NCBI RefSeq assembly: GCF_900105905.1
Contig: NZ_FNSV01000005.1
Location: 7,254,001 to 7,318,000, forward strand
From: Rhodococcus koreensis
Lineage (GTDB): Bacteria; Actinomycetota; Actinomycetes; Mycobacteriales; Mycobacteriaceae
Length of the DNA stretch: 64,000 nucleotides
Reading direction: 5' to 3'
In this document: one piece after another, positions 16,292 to 25,332 of the stretch
Position numbering within the stretch: position 1 is the first letter of the stretch
Layout of the letters: each line of letters begins with the position of its first letter
The notes under the pieces: generated by a model
The model's database searches: none
Seen by the model: only the letters and a program-made list of their open reading frames with translations
Told to the model about the DNA's origin: nothing
Program-made: the position numbers and the translations under genes

Positions 16292-17763
16292 TCGAGCTCC
16301 TTCAGGACTGTTCTGCGATGGTCGATGTTGGCGGCGACAGTGGCGAACGCCTGCTGCCAGCCCGGGTCACGGGTGCGTTCGGCGGCCGCCCGGAGCAGCG
16401 GCGCCGCAGCGAACGGGAAGTGTGTCTCCGCGCTGCGGAGGGTCGAATAGTGGCTGTGCCGGGAGAACTGACCGAGGTCCTTGCCGGTCTCGGCGTGCCG
16501 CCCGGCCACGTCCTCGAGGCGGGCGATCACCCGTTCGGCGAGGTCCAGCGGCCACGGGTGGGGGAGCCCCTCGAACAGTGCGGCGCCGTCGACGCCCAGC
16601 AGGTAGCTGTCGGCGTGGCCCGACAGAATGTAGGCGAGCCGTTCGCGGGCGGGGACGATCGGCACCACGCGACGTTCGGTCGTCCGTCCCTCACGGTGCA
16701 GCAGGGCGGACGCCCAGCGCGGATTGCGCTGGAGCACGGTGGCGTTGGTCCACGCCTCCATCATCACCTCCCGCCACTGGTCTTCGATCCGGATCTCCCA
16801 CGCGCCGGAGGCCGAGCCGATCATGCCTTCCCACACCGGCAAGGGGGCGGCGGTGACCACCATCCGCAACCACCAGCTGCGGATTCCCTTGTTCTTGAAG
16901 TGGACGTCCTCGATTCCGTCGCGACGGGCCGAATCGTCCAGGGAACCCGGCATGTTCACCACGAGGCGGGTGCGCAACGGCTTCTTCTCCACCCGCACCC
17001 ACGCGCGGGCCCGGGCGGCCATCCGCTCGGCGTACGCGGAGTTCGGCAGCTGCCGCAGCAACTGGACCGCCTGCTGCCGCACCTCTTTCCGCCGGTCGTC
17101 GAGTGCGTGCTCGAGCAGGTCCGAGTCGGCGTCGCCGAGCCCCGTGCCCAGGAACGCGATGAACGCCGCCCGGTGCTCGCCCCGTTCGGAATCCCAGGTG
17201 CGACGCAGTTCGGCCAGCGCGATCGCCGGGTTCACCGCCCGCATCGTCGTGAGCCAGAGCAGCCGTTCCTGGTGCGCGCCGTGCGTCCACACGTCGGTGC
17301 GATCGGACCGCCGGACCAGCATCGACCAGTCCGGGTTCTGGGCGGCGAGCCACTGGCCGCGGGGGCCTGCCAATCGCAGGATGCTCTCGCGGTGGATGTC
17401 GTTCGTGCGTGCCACCGCCATCAGGTCGGCGACGAGATGATCGGGCGCGCGGTATCCCCGCTCGGCGACCACCGCAAACCACTCGGTGAGTGTCCACGAT
17501 TTGGCGGCGAGCAACTGCATCAGGTGCGCGGCGGACGCGGGCGGCAACTGCAGCCGCGGATCGTCCTGGGCGGGCGCGGGCAGCACGCGGGTGGAGGCGG
17601 CGACTCCGCCGTCGCGGTACGCGTTCTCGAGCGCGGCGGCGCCCAGCAGGGTCTCCGCCGGGTCACCACCGACCGACTGCGCCAGTTCGCCGGTGGCCAG
17701 ACCCTCGAACGAGGGAGTGGAACGTGCCGTGCCGAGCAGTGCGGCGGAAAGGAGTTCGCTCAT
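16288..17763 (-). CDS. DUF5691 family protein of the MoxR cassette
   Basis: A 491-residue, mostly helical protein starting MSELLSAALLGTARSTP. The middle section (HQERLLWLTTMRAVNPAIALAELRRTWDSERGEHRAAFIAFLGTGLGDADSDLLEHALDD) has the regular amphipathic helix pairs of HEAT-like repeats. No catalytic motif seen. It is found with SWIM, MoxR and VWA genes (DUF5691). The ATG at 17763 was chosen because it overlaps the SWIM stop by 4 nt and sits behind AAAGGAG. Probably a scaffold or target-recognition subunit (inference). Confidence 0.75.
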   Translation of the reverse strand: MSELLSAALLGTARSTPSFEGLATGELAQSVGGDPAETLLGAAALENAYRDGGVAASTRVLPAPAQDDPRLQLPPASAAHLMQLLAAKSWTLTEWFAVVAERGYRAPDHLVADLMAVARTNDIHRESILRLAGPRGQWLAAQNPDWSMLVRRSDRTDVWTHGAHQERLLWLTTMRAVNPAIALAELRRTWDSERGEHRAAFIAFLGTGLGDADSDLLEHALDDRRKEVRQQAVQLLRQLPNSAYAERMAARARAWVRVEKKPLRTRLVVNMPGSLDDSARRDGIEDVHFKNKGIRSWWLRMVVTAAPLPVWEGMIGSASGAWEIRIEDQWREVMMEAWTNATVLQRNPRWASALLHREGRTTERRVVPIVPARERLAYILSGHADSYLLGVDGAALFEGLPHPWPLDLAERVIARLEDVAGRHAETGKDLGQFSRHSHYSTLRSAETHFPFAAAPLLRAAAERTRDPGWQQAFATVAANIDHRRTVLKELE

Positions 17764-19076
17764 CGCCGACTCCCCGCGGTCGACGGCGCGGCGGCCACGA
17801 GCGGGTACACGTCGCCACGATCGAACACCGACACGGGAACGAGGGAGTCGCTGGTCCACTCCCCGAACACGGTGACGGGACTGCCGCCGGACATTCCGAG
17901 CAGTCGCCACAGGACCGGATCCTCGCCGGACAGCGGCAGCGCGCGTCCCTGCCCGTCGACGACGAACCAGCTTCCGTCGTCGTATGCCGGGGTGACTCCG
18001 GTGAGCAGGGCGGGCCACGAGCGGATCCACGGGTCGGCTCCGACCGCGGCGGCGAAGTCGTCGAGTGCGGTATCGATGTCGCTCGGTGCGACCGTCGTGA
18101 ACGGTTCGGGCGGCTCGTGGGTGTCGCCGAACTGGGCGCGCAGCGGCGCGGCGCCGGGGTAGAAGTGCAGGGTGGCGTCGACGAGCGATCCGAGCGGCGG
18201 GATCACCGTAGAGAAGTTGGCGGAGCCGTGCGCGAAGTCCAGGAGGATCGCGCGCCGACCGTGGTCGCGGCCGAGCAACCACACCTTGCGGGTGAAGAGC
18301 CGCTTCTCCTCGGTGGTCTGCATACCCAGGACCATCCACCGGTCGCGGACTCCCGGTTCGGCGCGCACGCTGTCGGTGGCCACCGGGTAGCCGACGTGCG
18401 AACGCACCGATGCCTGCAACGGTTCCGGTAGTTCGCGCAGACGGCGATGGGCGACGACGAGAAGGTGCAGCCTGGCGTATTCGCGGAGCAACCGGTCCGG
18501 CCAGTCGGCGCGGGTGGCCACGACGATCGGAAGTCGGCGCAGGGTGGACGCGACGCCCGGCGCCTGTGCGTCGACCATGCGGGCCGCGATGGCGTCGAAC
18601 GCGGAAGCCGAGATGTCGGCTGCGCCGAGCCCGCCCCGGATCTGGTCGGTGAGCCACAGGTCGAGTTCGTCGAGGCCCGCCGCCACTCGTTCCGCTCGGC
18701 GTTCGGTGGCCTTCGCACCGGCCGTCCTCGTGGCCGCCGCGGGCACGGCCCGCCCGGCCCGCCGGCTCAGCCAGTCGTTCGCGAACTCGGGCGGTTCGGA
18801 CTGCTCCGGAACCCGGCCCTGCGACCAGATCAGCAGCAGCCCGAGCGTGTGCTTGCACGGAAACTTCCGGCTCGGGCACGAGCAGTGGTACGCCGGACCG
18901 GTGAGGTCGACGACCGATCGGTAGGGGCTCTTGCCGCTGCCCTGGCACAGTCCCCACAGTGCGTCGCCGTTGCCGCCTGTCTGCGTCCACGCGGCCGACA
19001 GCTTTGCGGCGGCAGCGAGCGAGCCGGCATCGGGCGCCACCGATGCGACCTGTCCCTCCGACCAAGGCGACGTCAC
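17760..19076 (-). CDS. SWIM zinc-finger protein of the MoxR cassette
   Basis: A 438-residue protein with a SWIM domain at about residues 50-80: C65-S-C67 ... C74-K-H76, the CxCxnCxH zinc pattern. SWIM fingers bind nucleic acid or protein. The remaining ~350 residues are a helical region and a terminal alpha/beta part without motifs I know. It corresponds to E. coli YehQ. The GTG start at 19076 gives the family-like VTSPWSEGQVASVAPD N-terminus; the frame stays open further upstream into the divergent gene's promoter. First gene of the five-gene operon, so its promoter lies in 19077-19203. Confidence 0.82.
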   Translation of the reverse strand: MTSPWSEGQVASVAPDAGSLAAAAKLSAAWTQTGGNGDALWGLCQGSGKSPYRSVVDLTGPAYHCSCPSRKFPCKHTLGLLLIWSQGRVPEQSEPPEFANDWLSRRAGRAVPAAATRTAGAKATERRAERVAAGLDELDLWLTDQIRGGLGAADISASAFDAIAARMVDAQAPGVASTLRRLPIVVATRADWPDRLLREYARLHLLVVAHRRLRELPEPLQASVRSHVGYPVATDSVRAEPGVRDRWMVLGMQTTEEKRLFTRKVWLLGRDHGRRAILLDFAHGSANFSTVIPPLGSLVDATLHFYPGAAPLRAQFGDTHEPPEPFTTVAPSDIDTALDDFAAAVGADPWIRSWPALLTGVTPAYDDGSWFVVDGQGRALPLSGEDPVLWRLLGMSGGSPVTVFGEWTSDSLVPVSVFDRGDVYPLVAAAPSTAGSRR

Positions 19077-19203
19077 TCCGCCACCGTAGGGGAGTTGTCC
19101 GACAGAAAGGGAGGAGGGTGCGCGGAATTGTCCGCCAACTTCGGTGTGGACGCCGGTCTCGCGTGTCAAGCTGTCGTCAGGTGCGACAGCGAGGAGTGGG
19201 CCG

Positions 19204-19719
19204 GTGATCCACGGAAGGTATTTCGAGTTCAAGGGTCGTCCCGCCGTGCGGTTCCGGTGCACGTACCCGTTCGCCGTGCAGAGGCTGTGGGAGGCCGTGT
19301 CGGAGCCGGACGAACTCGCGCACTGGTTTCCGTCTCGGGTCCGGCTCGACACCTACGCCGGCGGCGACATCGAATTCTTCCCGGACCCGCACAGCGACCC
19401 CGAGACGGGGACGGTCCTGGTGTACGGCGCGCCGTACACCCTGGCGTTCACCTGGGGCGGGGACGAGATCCACTTCGAGGTCGAGTCGACCGCGGACGGG
19501 TGCGCACTGACGCTCGTGAATGTTCTCGAGGTCCGCAACACGGCGGCCAGGAACGCCGCCGGGTGGAGTGTCTGTCTCGCCGACCTCGACCGGCACCTCG
19601 ACGGGGCGGACACGTCAGGTCACGGCCGCGATGCGTCCGCGGACTGGCGGCCGTTCTATCAGACCTATCTGGGGGAGGGGATGCCGGCGGGGGCCCCGAT
19701 CCCGGGGGAGTCCGCCTGA
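19204..19719 (+). CDS. SRPBCC (AHSA1-type START-like) protein
   Basis: A 171-residue protein of the SRPBCC / Hsp90-activator-homology superfamily: VRFRCTYPFAVQRLWEAVSEPDELAHWFPSRV, YAGGDIEFF, YTLAFTWGGDEIHFEV and the C-terminal helix GWSVCLADLDRHLDG. These domains bind small hydrophobic ligands; no enzyme activity can be assigned. The GTG at 19204 follows GAGGAG. Divergent from the SWIM gene across 127 b, so the two promoters are adjacent. Confidence 0.8.
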   Translation: MIHGRYFEFKGRPAVRFRCTYPFAVQRLWEAVSEPDELAHWFPSRVRLDTYAGGDIEFFPDPHSDPETGTVLVYGAPYTLAFTWGGDEIHFEVESTADGCALTLVNVLEVRNTAARNAAGWSVCLADLDRHLDGADTSGHGRDASADWRPFYQTYLGEGMPAGAPIPGESA

Positions 19720-19729
19720 CGGCGGTTCG

Positions 19730-20086
19730 TCAGAGCCGGGGACGCTCGAACAGGCTCTCCACGTTCGACGCCGGCTCGTTCGGCGCCTCGACCGCGATGT
19801 TGCCGCCGGTCCTGAGCCACCCGTTCCTCAGCGACGACGTCAACCAGTTGTCGAGTGCGGCTTGGGTTTCGAACTTCAGGACGATCACGCAGACATCGGA
19901 GGTGCTGCTCTCCTTGAGCCACCCCCCGCCGAGGAATCCGGGGAACAGACGGGCGAGTCCGAGCCCGGTCTGAATCCAGTCGGCGAACTCCTCGTCGCAG
20001 CCGCGGAGGACCCGGCGGACGATGGTCGTCGTGACGGACGCATCCACAGGCTCGCCTGCCCTGGCGCCGTCGGCCGCGTTCTCCAT
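19730..20086 (-). CDS. Antibiotic-biosynthesis-monooxygenase-like (ABM fold) protein
   Basis: A 118-residue protein with an ABM-like dimeric ferredoxin fold: VTTTIVRRVLRGCDEEFADWIQTGLGLARLFPGFLGGGWL, then VCVIVLKFETQAALDNWLTSSLRNGWL. Such proteins are cofactor-free oxygenases or heme-binding proteins, but many have no known activity. The ATG at 20086 has GAGGTAGGG upstream. Convergent with the SRPBCC gene (10-b gap). Confidence 0.65.
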   Translation of the reverse strand: MENAADGARAGEPVDASVTTTIVRRVLRGCDEEFADWIQTGLGLARLFPGFLGGGWLKESSTSDVCVIVLKFETQAALDNWLTSSLRNGWLRTGGNIAVEAPNEPASNVESLFERPRL

Positions 20087-20155
20087 CGTTTCCCTACCTC
20101 GGTTCCGGCTCACCCCCGTGACATGTTCCACCTCAAACTACCAGCGGATTCGACG

Positions 20156-20659
20156 TCACAGGTCGTAGAAGGGCACGGCGTACCGGAACGTGCCGGTGAT
20201 GGACGGATCCCAGCATGCGAGCCGGCGTACCTGGAAGTGGGACGACCAGGACGGCTGGTCCGGCTCGATCCCGACCGACGTTCCGGAGACGAAGCCGAAC
20301 CGCGGGTAGTAGTCGAGGTGACCGAGCAGTGCGACGAGCGGTTCGTCCCTGGCGTCGGCGCCGCCGAGCACGGCGTGCATCAGCGCCGAACCCACCCCGT
20401 CGCGCTGGAGACCGGGGAGGACGCCGATCGGGCCGAGTGCGAGTACGTCCGTGGCGTCGACGGTTGCGCGGGTCAGGCAGACGTGGCCGACGACGGTTCC
20501 GTCGATGTCGGCGACGAGGGCCAGTTGCGGAATCCAGTCGTCGCTCGACCGCAACCGGGTCACGAGTCCGACTTCGACGGGAGCGTCGCCGTCGAAAGCC
20601 TGCCGGTGCACCTCGGCCACCGCGTCGACGTCGCCTGCATTCTCGCGTCTGATCAGCAT
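20156..20659 (-). CDS. GNAT N-acetyltransferase (YhbS-like)
   Basis: A 167-residue GNAT acetyltransferase. MLIRRENAGDVDAVAEVHRQAF opens the fold; LGPIGVLPGLQRDGVGSALMHAVL is the acetyl-CoA loop (Q/RxxGxG/A), and LLGHLDYYPRFGFVSGTSVGI is the YhbS-like GxxxYYxRFGF segment. Acceptor substrate unknown. Upstream in-frame extensions are low-complexity and were excluded. Confidence 0.85.
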   Translation of the reverse strand: MLIRRENAGDVDAVAEVHRQAFDGDAPVEVGLVTRLRSSDDWIPQLALVADIDGTVVGHVCLTRATVDATDVLALGPIGVLPGLQRDGVGSALMHAVLGGADARDEPLVALLGHLDYYPRFGFVSGTSVGIEPDQPSWSSHFQVRRLACWDPSITGTFRYAVPFYDL

Positions 20660-20894
20660 GCGCACACAGTGCATCGGCCGGGCCGCAGGCCGCAACGGAT
20701 TTTCCGGCGCCGGCCGTTGTCCGGCCGGTAGCGGTGCGCGAAAAGCGTTCTCCAATTGTGACCGTGTGACGTTTGTGGCCGAATGAATTTCCGGCGCATC
20801 GGTAGCAGTATGGGCAGAACGTGAGTCGAGCGAAGGGCAACGGGAATCGGGGGTGCGGGTGGTCGACGCCAGGGTGGTCGGATACAGTTGCGGT

Positions 20895-21374
20895 GTGCAA
20901 CACAACGAGGTCGAGCCGGAGGAAACGCCCGCGTCGGGCGTGGTGGCCGTCCATGACGAACTCGTCCGCCTCGTCCGTCAACTGGTCGCCGGTGACCGCC
21001 CTCCCGTCGGATCCCCGACGTTCGCTCAACATTCGCTGCTCTCCTTCGTCGCCCGCAATCCGGGTTGCCGGGCCACCCAGATCTCGGACGCGTTCGGCGT
21101 GCACCGCTCCACCGTGTCGCGTCAACTCCGGGGCTGCATCGACGAGGGCTGGGTGCACGCCGAACCGGGACCGCTGCGCAGCGGTCACCCGTTGAGCCTC
21201 ACCGACGGCGGCGTCGCGGTGCTGGCCGGCGCCGACGCCCGCCGGGTGGAGGAAGTCCGCGACCGGGTGGCCTCGTGGTCGGACGCCGAGATCGCCGCGT
21301 TCGCCCGGCACCTCCGTAAGTTCCGCCAGGGCGGCGACGCAGACGACAGCATCGGAGACGGCACCCGTGCGTGA
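20895..21374 (+). CDS. MarR-family transcriptional regulator
   Basis: A 159-residue winged-helix protein: LLSFVARNPGCRATQISDAFGVHRSTVSRQLRGCIDEGWVHAEPGPLRSGHPLSLTDGG shows the MarR helix-turn-helix and wing. The GTG at 20895 was chosen because a GATACAGT -10-like sequence ends 8-9 b upstream, suggesting a leaderless transcript. It overlaps the fadD start by 8 nt, so it most likely controls its own operon with fadD and the patatin gene, probably sensing an acyl-CoA or fatty acid (inference). Confidence 0.75.
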   Translation: MQHNEVEPEETPASGVVAVHDELVRLVRQLVAGDRPPVGSPTFAQHSLLSFVARNPGCRATQISDAFGVHRSTVSRQLRGCIDEGWVHAEPGPLRSGHPLSLTDGGVAVLAGADARRVEEVRDRVASWSDAEIAAFARHLRKFRQGGDADDSIGDGTRA

Positions 21375-23166
21375 GTACACCAGCGCCCCGACGTTCACCG
21401 TGTCGGACCACGAGAACGCCGTGCTCCGGGTGTTCGCGCACGCCGAGAGCTACCCGGATCGGGTGATGTACACGCGTCCGGAGTCCGGCGGGTGGGTCGA
21501 CGTGACGGCCAAGGACTTCGGCGCACTCGTCACCGGGGTCGCGAAGGGTCTGATCGCCAACGGGGTACGCCCCGGCGACCGGGTGGCACTGCTGTCGTCG
21601 ACCAGATTCGAATGGTCGCTGCTCGACTACGCGATCTGGGCGGCGGGCGCGGCGTCCGTCCCGATCTACGATTCCTCCTCGCACGACCAGATCCGGTGGA
21701 TCATCGAGGATTCGGGGGCCGTGGCCACGCTCGTGGAGACCCCGGCCCACGCGTCGAGTTTCGAGGGTGACGGCATCCCCTACACGCTGAAGCGCATCCT
21801 CACCATCGACGAGGACGCGGTGGGCACGCTCATCACGGACGGGTTGTCGATCGACGATTCCGAGGTGTTCAAGCGGGTGGTGGCGCTGACCGCCAACGAT
21901 CTCGCCTCACTCGTGTACACGTCCGGCACCACGGGTCGTCCCAAGGGCTGCATCCTCACCCACCGGAACTTCCTGTCGGAGGTGCGGTCGCTGCTCGCGG
22001 CGCCGATCGGCGACGTCGCCCGGCCGGGCAACCGCGTGCTGACGTTCCTTCCGCTGGCGCACGTGCTGGCGCGGGCGGTGTCGCTGGCGATGTTCGAAGG
22101 CGGGGCGACGCAGGCGCACTGGTCCGACTTCGGCACGGTCACGGGTGAATTCGAACGTTTCCGGCCCAACACCATCCTCGGTGTTCCCCGCGTGTTCGAG
22201 AAGGTGCGGGACGGCGCGGCGCGCAAGGCGGCGTCGGGTGGAGGCCTGCAGAAGCGGATCTTCGACTTCGCCGAGTCCACGGCGGTGGCGTACAGCGAGG
22301 CCCAGGACACCGGCGGTGCGCCGCTGCGGCTCCGGCTCGAGCACGCGGTCGCCGACAAACTCGTCTACGCGAAACTCCGTGCCGCCCTGGGCGGCGACTG
22401 CTGGTGGGCGATCTCGGGTGGCGGGGCGCTCATGCCCAGGCTCGGCCATTTCTTCCGCGGCATCGGGGTTCCGGTCTACGAGGGCTACGGACTCACCGAA
22501 TCGACGGCCGCGCACTGCGTCAACGTCCCCGGCGCCCAGCGGATCGGGACGGTCGGTCAGCCGCTGGGCGGCAACAGTGTGCGCATCGCCGAGGACGGCG
22601 AGATCGAACTGCGCGGCGGCGTCGTGTTCGGCGGCTACTGGCGCAACGAACACGCCACCCGGGAAGTGCTGGACGACGGCTGGTTTCGCACCGGCGACCT
22701 CGGCGACCTGGACGAGGGCGGCTATCTCACCATCACCGGCCGGAAGAAGGATCTGCTGATCACCGCCGGCGGCAAGAACGTGTCACCGGGTCCGCTCGAG
22801 GACCGGCTGCGCTCGCATCCCCTCGTCTCGCAGGCGGTGGTGGTGGGCGACGGCCGCCCGTTCATCGGGGCCCTGCTGACCGTGGATCCGCCGGAATTCG
22901 GCAAGTGGAAGGCCGCGCACGGCAAGCCGTCCGAAGCCACGGTGGCGGACCTGCGTGACGACGAGGAACTGCGCGGAGACCTGCAGGACGCCGTGGACGA
23001 CGCGAACACCACCGTCTCGCACACGGAGTCGATCAAACGGTTCGTCGTGCTGGACCGCGACCTCACGGAGGCCGGCGGGGAGCTGACCGCCACCCTGAAG
23101 ATCAAGCGGCCCGTGGTGACCGAGCGCTTCGCGGACGACATCGCGAGCCTGTACCGCCGGGGCTGA
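21367..23166 (+). CDS. Long-chain fatty acyl-CoA ligase (FadD15-like)
   Basis: A 599-residue ANL-superfamily enzyme that adenylates a fatty acid and transfers it to CoA. The P-loop-like YTSGTTGRPKG is at about residues 183-193, GYGLTEST at 375-382, and GRKKDLLITAGGKNVSPGPLED in the C-terminal lid. The domain order and N-terminus (SYPDRVMYTRPESGGWVDVTAKDF) match FadD15-type long-chain ligases. GTG start inside the MarR gene; the patatin-like lipase follows 17 b later, suggesting an acyl-lipid release and activation operon. Confidence 0.9.
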   Translation: MREYTSAPTFTVSDHENAVLRVFAHAESYPDRVMYTRPESGGWVDVTAKDFGALVTGVAKGLIANGVRPGDRVALLSSTRFEWSLLDYAIWAAGAASVPIYDSSSHDQIRWIIEDSGAVATLVETPAHASSFEGDGIPYTLKRILTIDEDAVGTLITDGLSIDDSEVFKRVVALTANDLASLVYTSGTTGRPKGCILTHRNFLSEVRSLLAAPIGDVARPGNRVLTFLPLAHVLARAVSLAMFEGGATQAHWSDFGTVTGEFERFRPNTILGVPRVFEKVRDGAARKAASGGGLQKRIFDFAESTAVAYSEAQDTGGAPLRLRLEHAVADKLVYAKLRAALGGDCWWAISGGGALMPRLGHFFRGIGVPVYEGYGLTESTAAHCVNVPGAQRIGTVGQPLGGNSVRIAEDGEIELRGGVVFGGYWRNEHATREVLDDGWFRTGDLGDLDEGGYLTITGRKKDLLITAGGKNVSPGPLEDRLRSHPLVSQAVVVGDGRPFIGALLTVDPPEFGKWKAAHGKPSEATVADLRDDEELRGDLQDAVDDANTTVSHTESIKRFVVLDRDLTEAGGELTATLKIKRPVVTERFADDIASLYRRG

Positions 23167-23183
23167 CCGGCTACGGTGGCGGC

Positions 23184-24035
23184 ATGACAACAGCTTTCGT
23201 TCTGTCGGGTGGGGCGAGCCTCGGGGCAATCGAGGTCGGAATGCTGCAGACCCTGATCGGCAGGGGAATTCGGCCGGACCTCATCGTCGGCACGTCCGTC
23301 GGTGCGCTCAACGGCGCCTGGCTCGCCGGCGGTTCCTCCGACGCGGACCTGCGCGAACTGGCCGACCTGTGGCGCGGTCTCACCCGCAGCGCGGTGTTTC
23401 CCGCCGGATTGCTCACCGGGTTCACCGGTTTCGTCGGGCTCCGCAACCACCTGGTCTCCAACCGCGCCATCAGGAAGTTGCTGGCGCAGCATCTGCGGTT
23501 CGAACGGATGGAGGATGCGCCGATCCCGCTGCACGTCATCGCCGTCGACGTGCTCACCGGCAAGGACGTCCGGCTGTCGACGGGGCCTGCCGTCGACGCC
23601 GTCACCGCCAGCGCGTCGCTGCCCGGCATCCTCCCACCCGTGGTGATCGACGGCCGGGCGCTGATGGACGGCGGGGTCGTCAACAACACCCCCATCTCCC
23701 ATGCGATCGAACTGGGGGCGACGACCGTGTGGGTGCTTCCCACCGGATATGCCTGCACCCTGTCGAAGGTCCCCGGAAGTGCGCTGGGCATGGGATTGCT
23801 CGGCGTGACGCTCGCGATCAATCAGCGGCTCGCCCTCGACATCGAGCGGTACGAGAGCGTCGCGGACATCCGGGTGGTGCCCCCGCTGTGCCCGCTCGAC
23901 ACGAGTCCCGCCGATTTCGGCGACGCCGACGAACTGATCACGCGGGCACGGGAGCAGACCGCGACGTGGCTCGACGAGGCACGCGTCGCCGGGGTCGGGC
24001 AGGCCGATCTGCTGCTGCCGCACGGGCACGGGTAG
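23184..24035 (+). CDS. Patatin-like phospholipase
   Basis: A 283-residue patatin-domain protein. The oxyanion loop SGGASLG is at residues 8-14, the nucleophile elbow GTSVG at 36-40 (Ser38) and the catalytic DGG in LMDGGVVNN near 162, so the Ser-Asp dyad is intact. No signal peptide: a cytosolic or peripheral lipid acyl hydrolase. It could supply fatty acids to the FadD encoded just upstream in the same operon. Confidence 0.88.
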   Translation: MTTAFVLSGGASLGAIEVGMLQTLIGRGIRPDLIVGTSVGALNGAWLAGGSSDADLRELADLWRGLTRSAVFPAGLLTGFTGFVGLRNHLVSNRAIRKLLAQHLRFERMEDAPIPLHVIAVDVLTGKDVRLSTGPAVDAVTASASLPGILPPVVIDGRALMDGGVVNNTPISHAIELGATTVWVLPTGYACTLSKVPGSALGMGLLGVTLAINQRLALDIERYESVADIRVVPPLCPLDTSPADFGDADELITRAREQTATWLDEARVAGVGQADLLLPHGHG

Positions 24036-24038
24036 CCG

Positions 24039-25286
24039 TCAGCGGCACCCCGTGGGCGCAGGCACTCCGGCCAGCCGGTCGTCGATCCAGCGCACCACCT
24101 CGGGCAACGCGAACACGGCGGCGGTGAGGTGCTCGCCGAACTGCGGGGCGTAGGTGACGTCGGCGCCGCCGCGGCACCACTCCTGCTGCAGTGTGATCAC
24201 CCCGTCCTCCGGAATCCACTCGTCGCCGAGGAACACTCGCGACGACCCGTGATACAGCAGCACCGGCGCGGTCGGGGTGAGCGCGCCCATCCGGTTCTCG
24301 GCGACCACCGTTCGGGCTGTGGGATTGCCGAACGGGTCGGGGACGGCGGCGAACAATTCGGCGGGCAGCGAGGCGACCCCGGCCGGTGCGAGGGCCAGGA
24401 TGCACTGGTCCTTCAACGGCGACGTCGCCAGCACCACACCGAGCGGATTCGCCAGCATCAGCATCTCCGGGTATTCGCGGGCGAGCCCGAGGACGGCGGA
24501 CAGGTACACACCCGAACCGAGTTGGCCGTTCATCGTCCTGCGGAGCAACCCGAAATCGGCGGGGGTCCCGCCCGCGGCGGCACCGGCGAGTTGCACGTCC
24601 GGTGCGTACGTCGGCTGCAGTTGCGCCGCCCAGCCGGTGGCGATCGCACCACCGCTGTATCCGGTCGCGAGAACCGGGCTGTCCGAGAGCCCGAGGCCGG
24701 GAAGCCGCCTCATGCCGCGGATGCTGTCGAGCACGGCATGACCTGCCATCCGCCCCGCGCTGTACGCCATCCGTGGTCCCTGGTGGTCGGGCACGAGCAC
24801 CGCGTAGTTCTTCGCGAGGAAGAGCGAGAGCACCGGTGGGATGTCCAGGTCGAGGGTCTGCCAGTCGTGCACCATCTTGTAAGACGGTGTGCACCGGGCG
24901 CCCAGCGAGTCGATGGGCATGTTGTAGTCGACCACCGGTCTCGGACCCGGCGCGGTCCACTCCGCCGTCGGCACCAGCACCGTCGCGGTCACCGGCACGG
25001 GGCGGTCCTTGGAATCGTTGGAACGCACCATGATCTGGTGGGCCCGGTGCGGCACCAGCGGGTTCGGCACCGCCCGGAGCGTCACTTCCCGTGAGCGGAT
25101 GATCTCGCCGGCCGCGAACTCCGCGACGTTCGGCGGCCACACGAAGAAGTCGTCGTCCAGGATGGGGGACGGGAGAATGGATTCGGGCCCGAGGGGCTGG
25201 GCGGCCGCGCGCGGAGGGTGGGTGCACACATACGCGGCCGCGCACGTGGACAGTGTCATCAGGACCACCGCACGAAACAGGTTCAT
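24039..25286 (-). CDS. Secreted lipase (LIP family, PF03583-like)
   Basis: A 415-residue protein with an N-terminal signal sequence (MNLFRAVVLMTLSTCAAAYV, cleavage near AAAQ) and the secretory-lipase pattern: VDYNMPIDSLGARCTPSY, LVPDHQGPRMAYSAGR, then the nucleophile elbow GYSGG at about 208-212 and HGSSRVFLGDEWIPEDGV / FGEHLTAAVF near the Asp and His of the triad. Extracellular or cell-wall triacylglycerol/ester lipase. The ATG at 25286 gives the signal peptide. Upstream lie repeated GTAACTG motifs. Convergent with the patatin gene (3-b gap). Confidence 0.85.
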   Translation of the reverse strand: MNLFRAVVLMTLSTCAAAYVCTHPPRAAAQPLGPESILPSPILDDDFFVWPPNVAEFAAGEIIRSREVTLRAVPNPLVPHRAHQIMVRSNDSKDRPVPVTATVLVPTAEWTAPGPRPVVDYNMPIDSLGARCTPSYKMVHDWQTLDLDIPPVLSLFLAKNYAVLVPDHQGPRMAYSAGRMAGHAVLDSIRGMRRLPGLGLSDSPVLATGYSGGAIATGWAAQLQPTYAPDVQLAGAAAGGTPADFGLLRRTMNGQLGSGVYLSAVLGLAREYPEMLMLANPLGVVLATSPLKDQCILALAPAGVASLPAELFAAVPDPFGNPTARTVVAENRMGALTPTAPVLLYHGSSRVFLGDEWIPEDGVITLQQEWCRGGADVTYAPQFGEHLTAAVFALPEVVRWIDDRLAGVPAPTGCR

Positions 25287-25304
25287 CGCTACCACCGCCC
25301 TGAG

Positions 25305-25332
25305 GTAACTGTCCCAGGATGTAACTGTAACT
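25305..25332. promoter_or_regulatory. GTAACTGT direct repeats in the lipase/GNAT intergenic region
   Basis: GTAACTGT occurs at 25305-25312 and again at 25321-25328, with a further GTAACT at 25327-25332. The 16-b spacing between copies in a 120-b divergent promoter region suggests an operator; the regulator is not evident nearby. Confidence 0.35.

Noticed and set aside
20700..20745. GC-rich hairpin (CCGGCC...GGCCGG) between the acetyltransferase and MarR genes
   Set aside because: No U tract and located upstream of both divergent genes, so it is not a terminator; too short for a confident operator.
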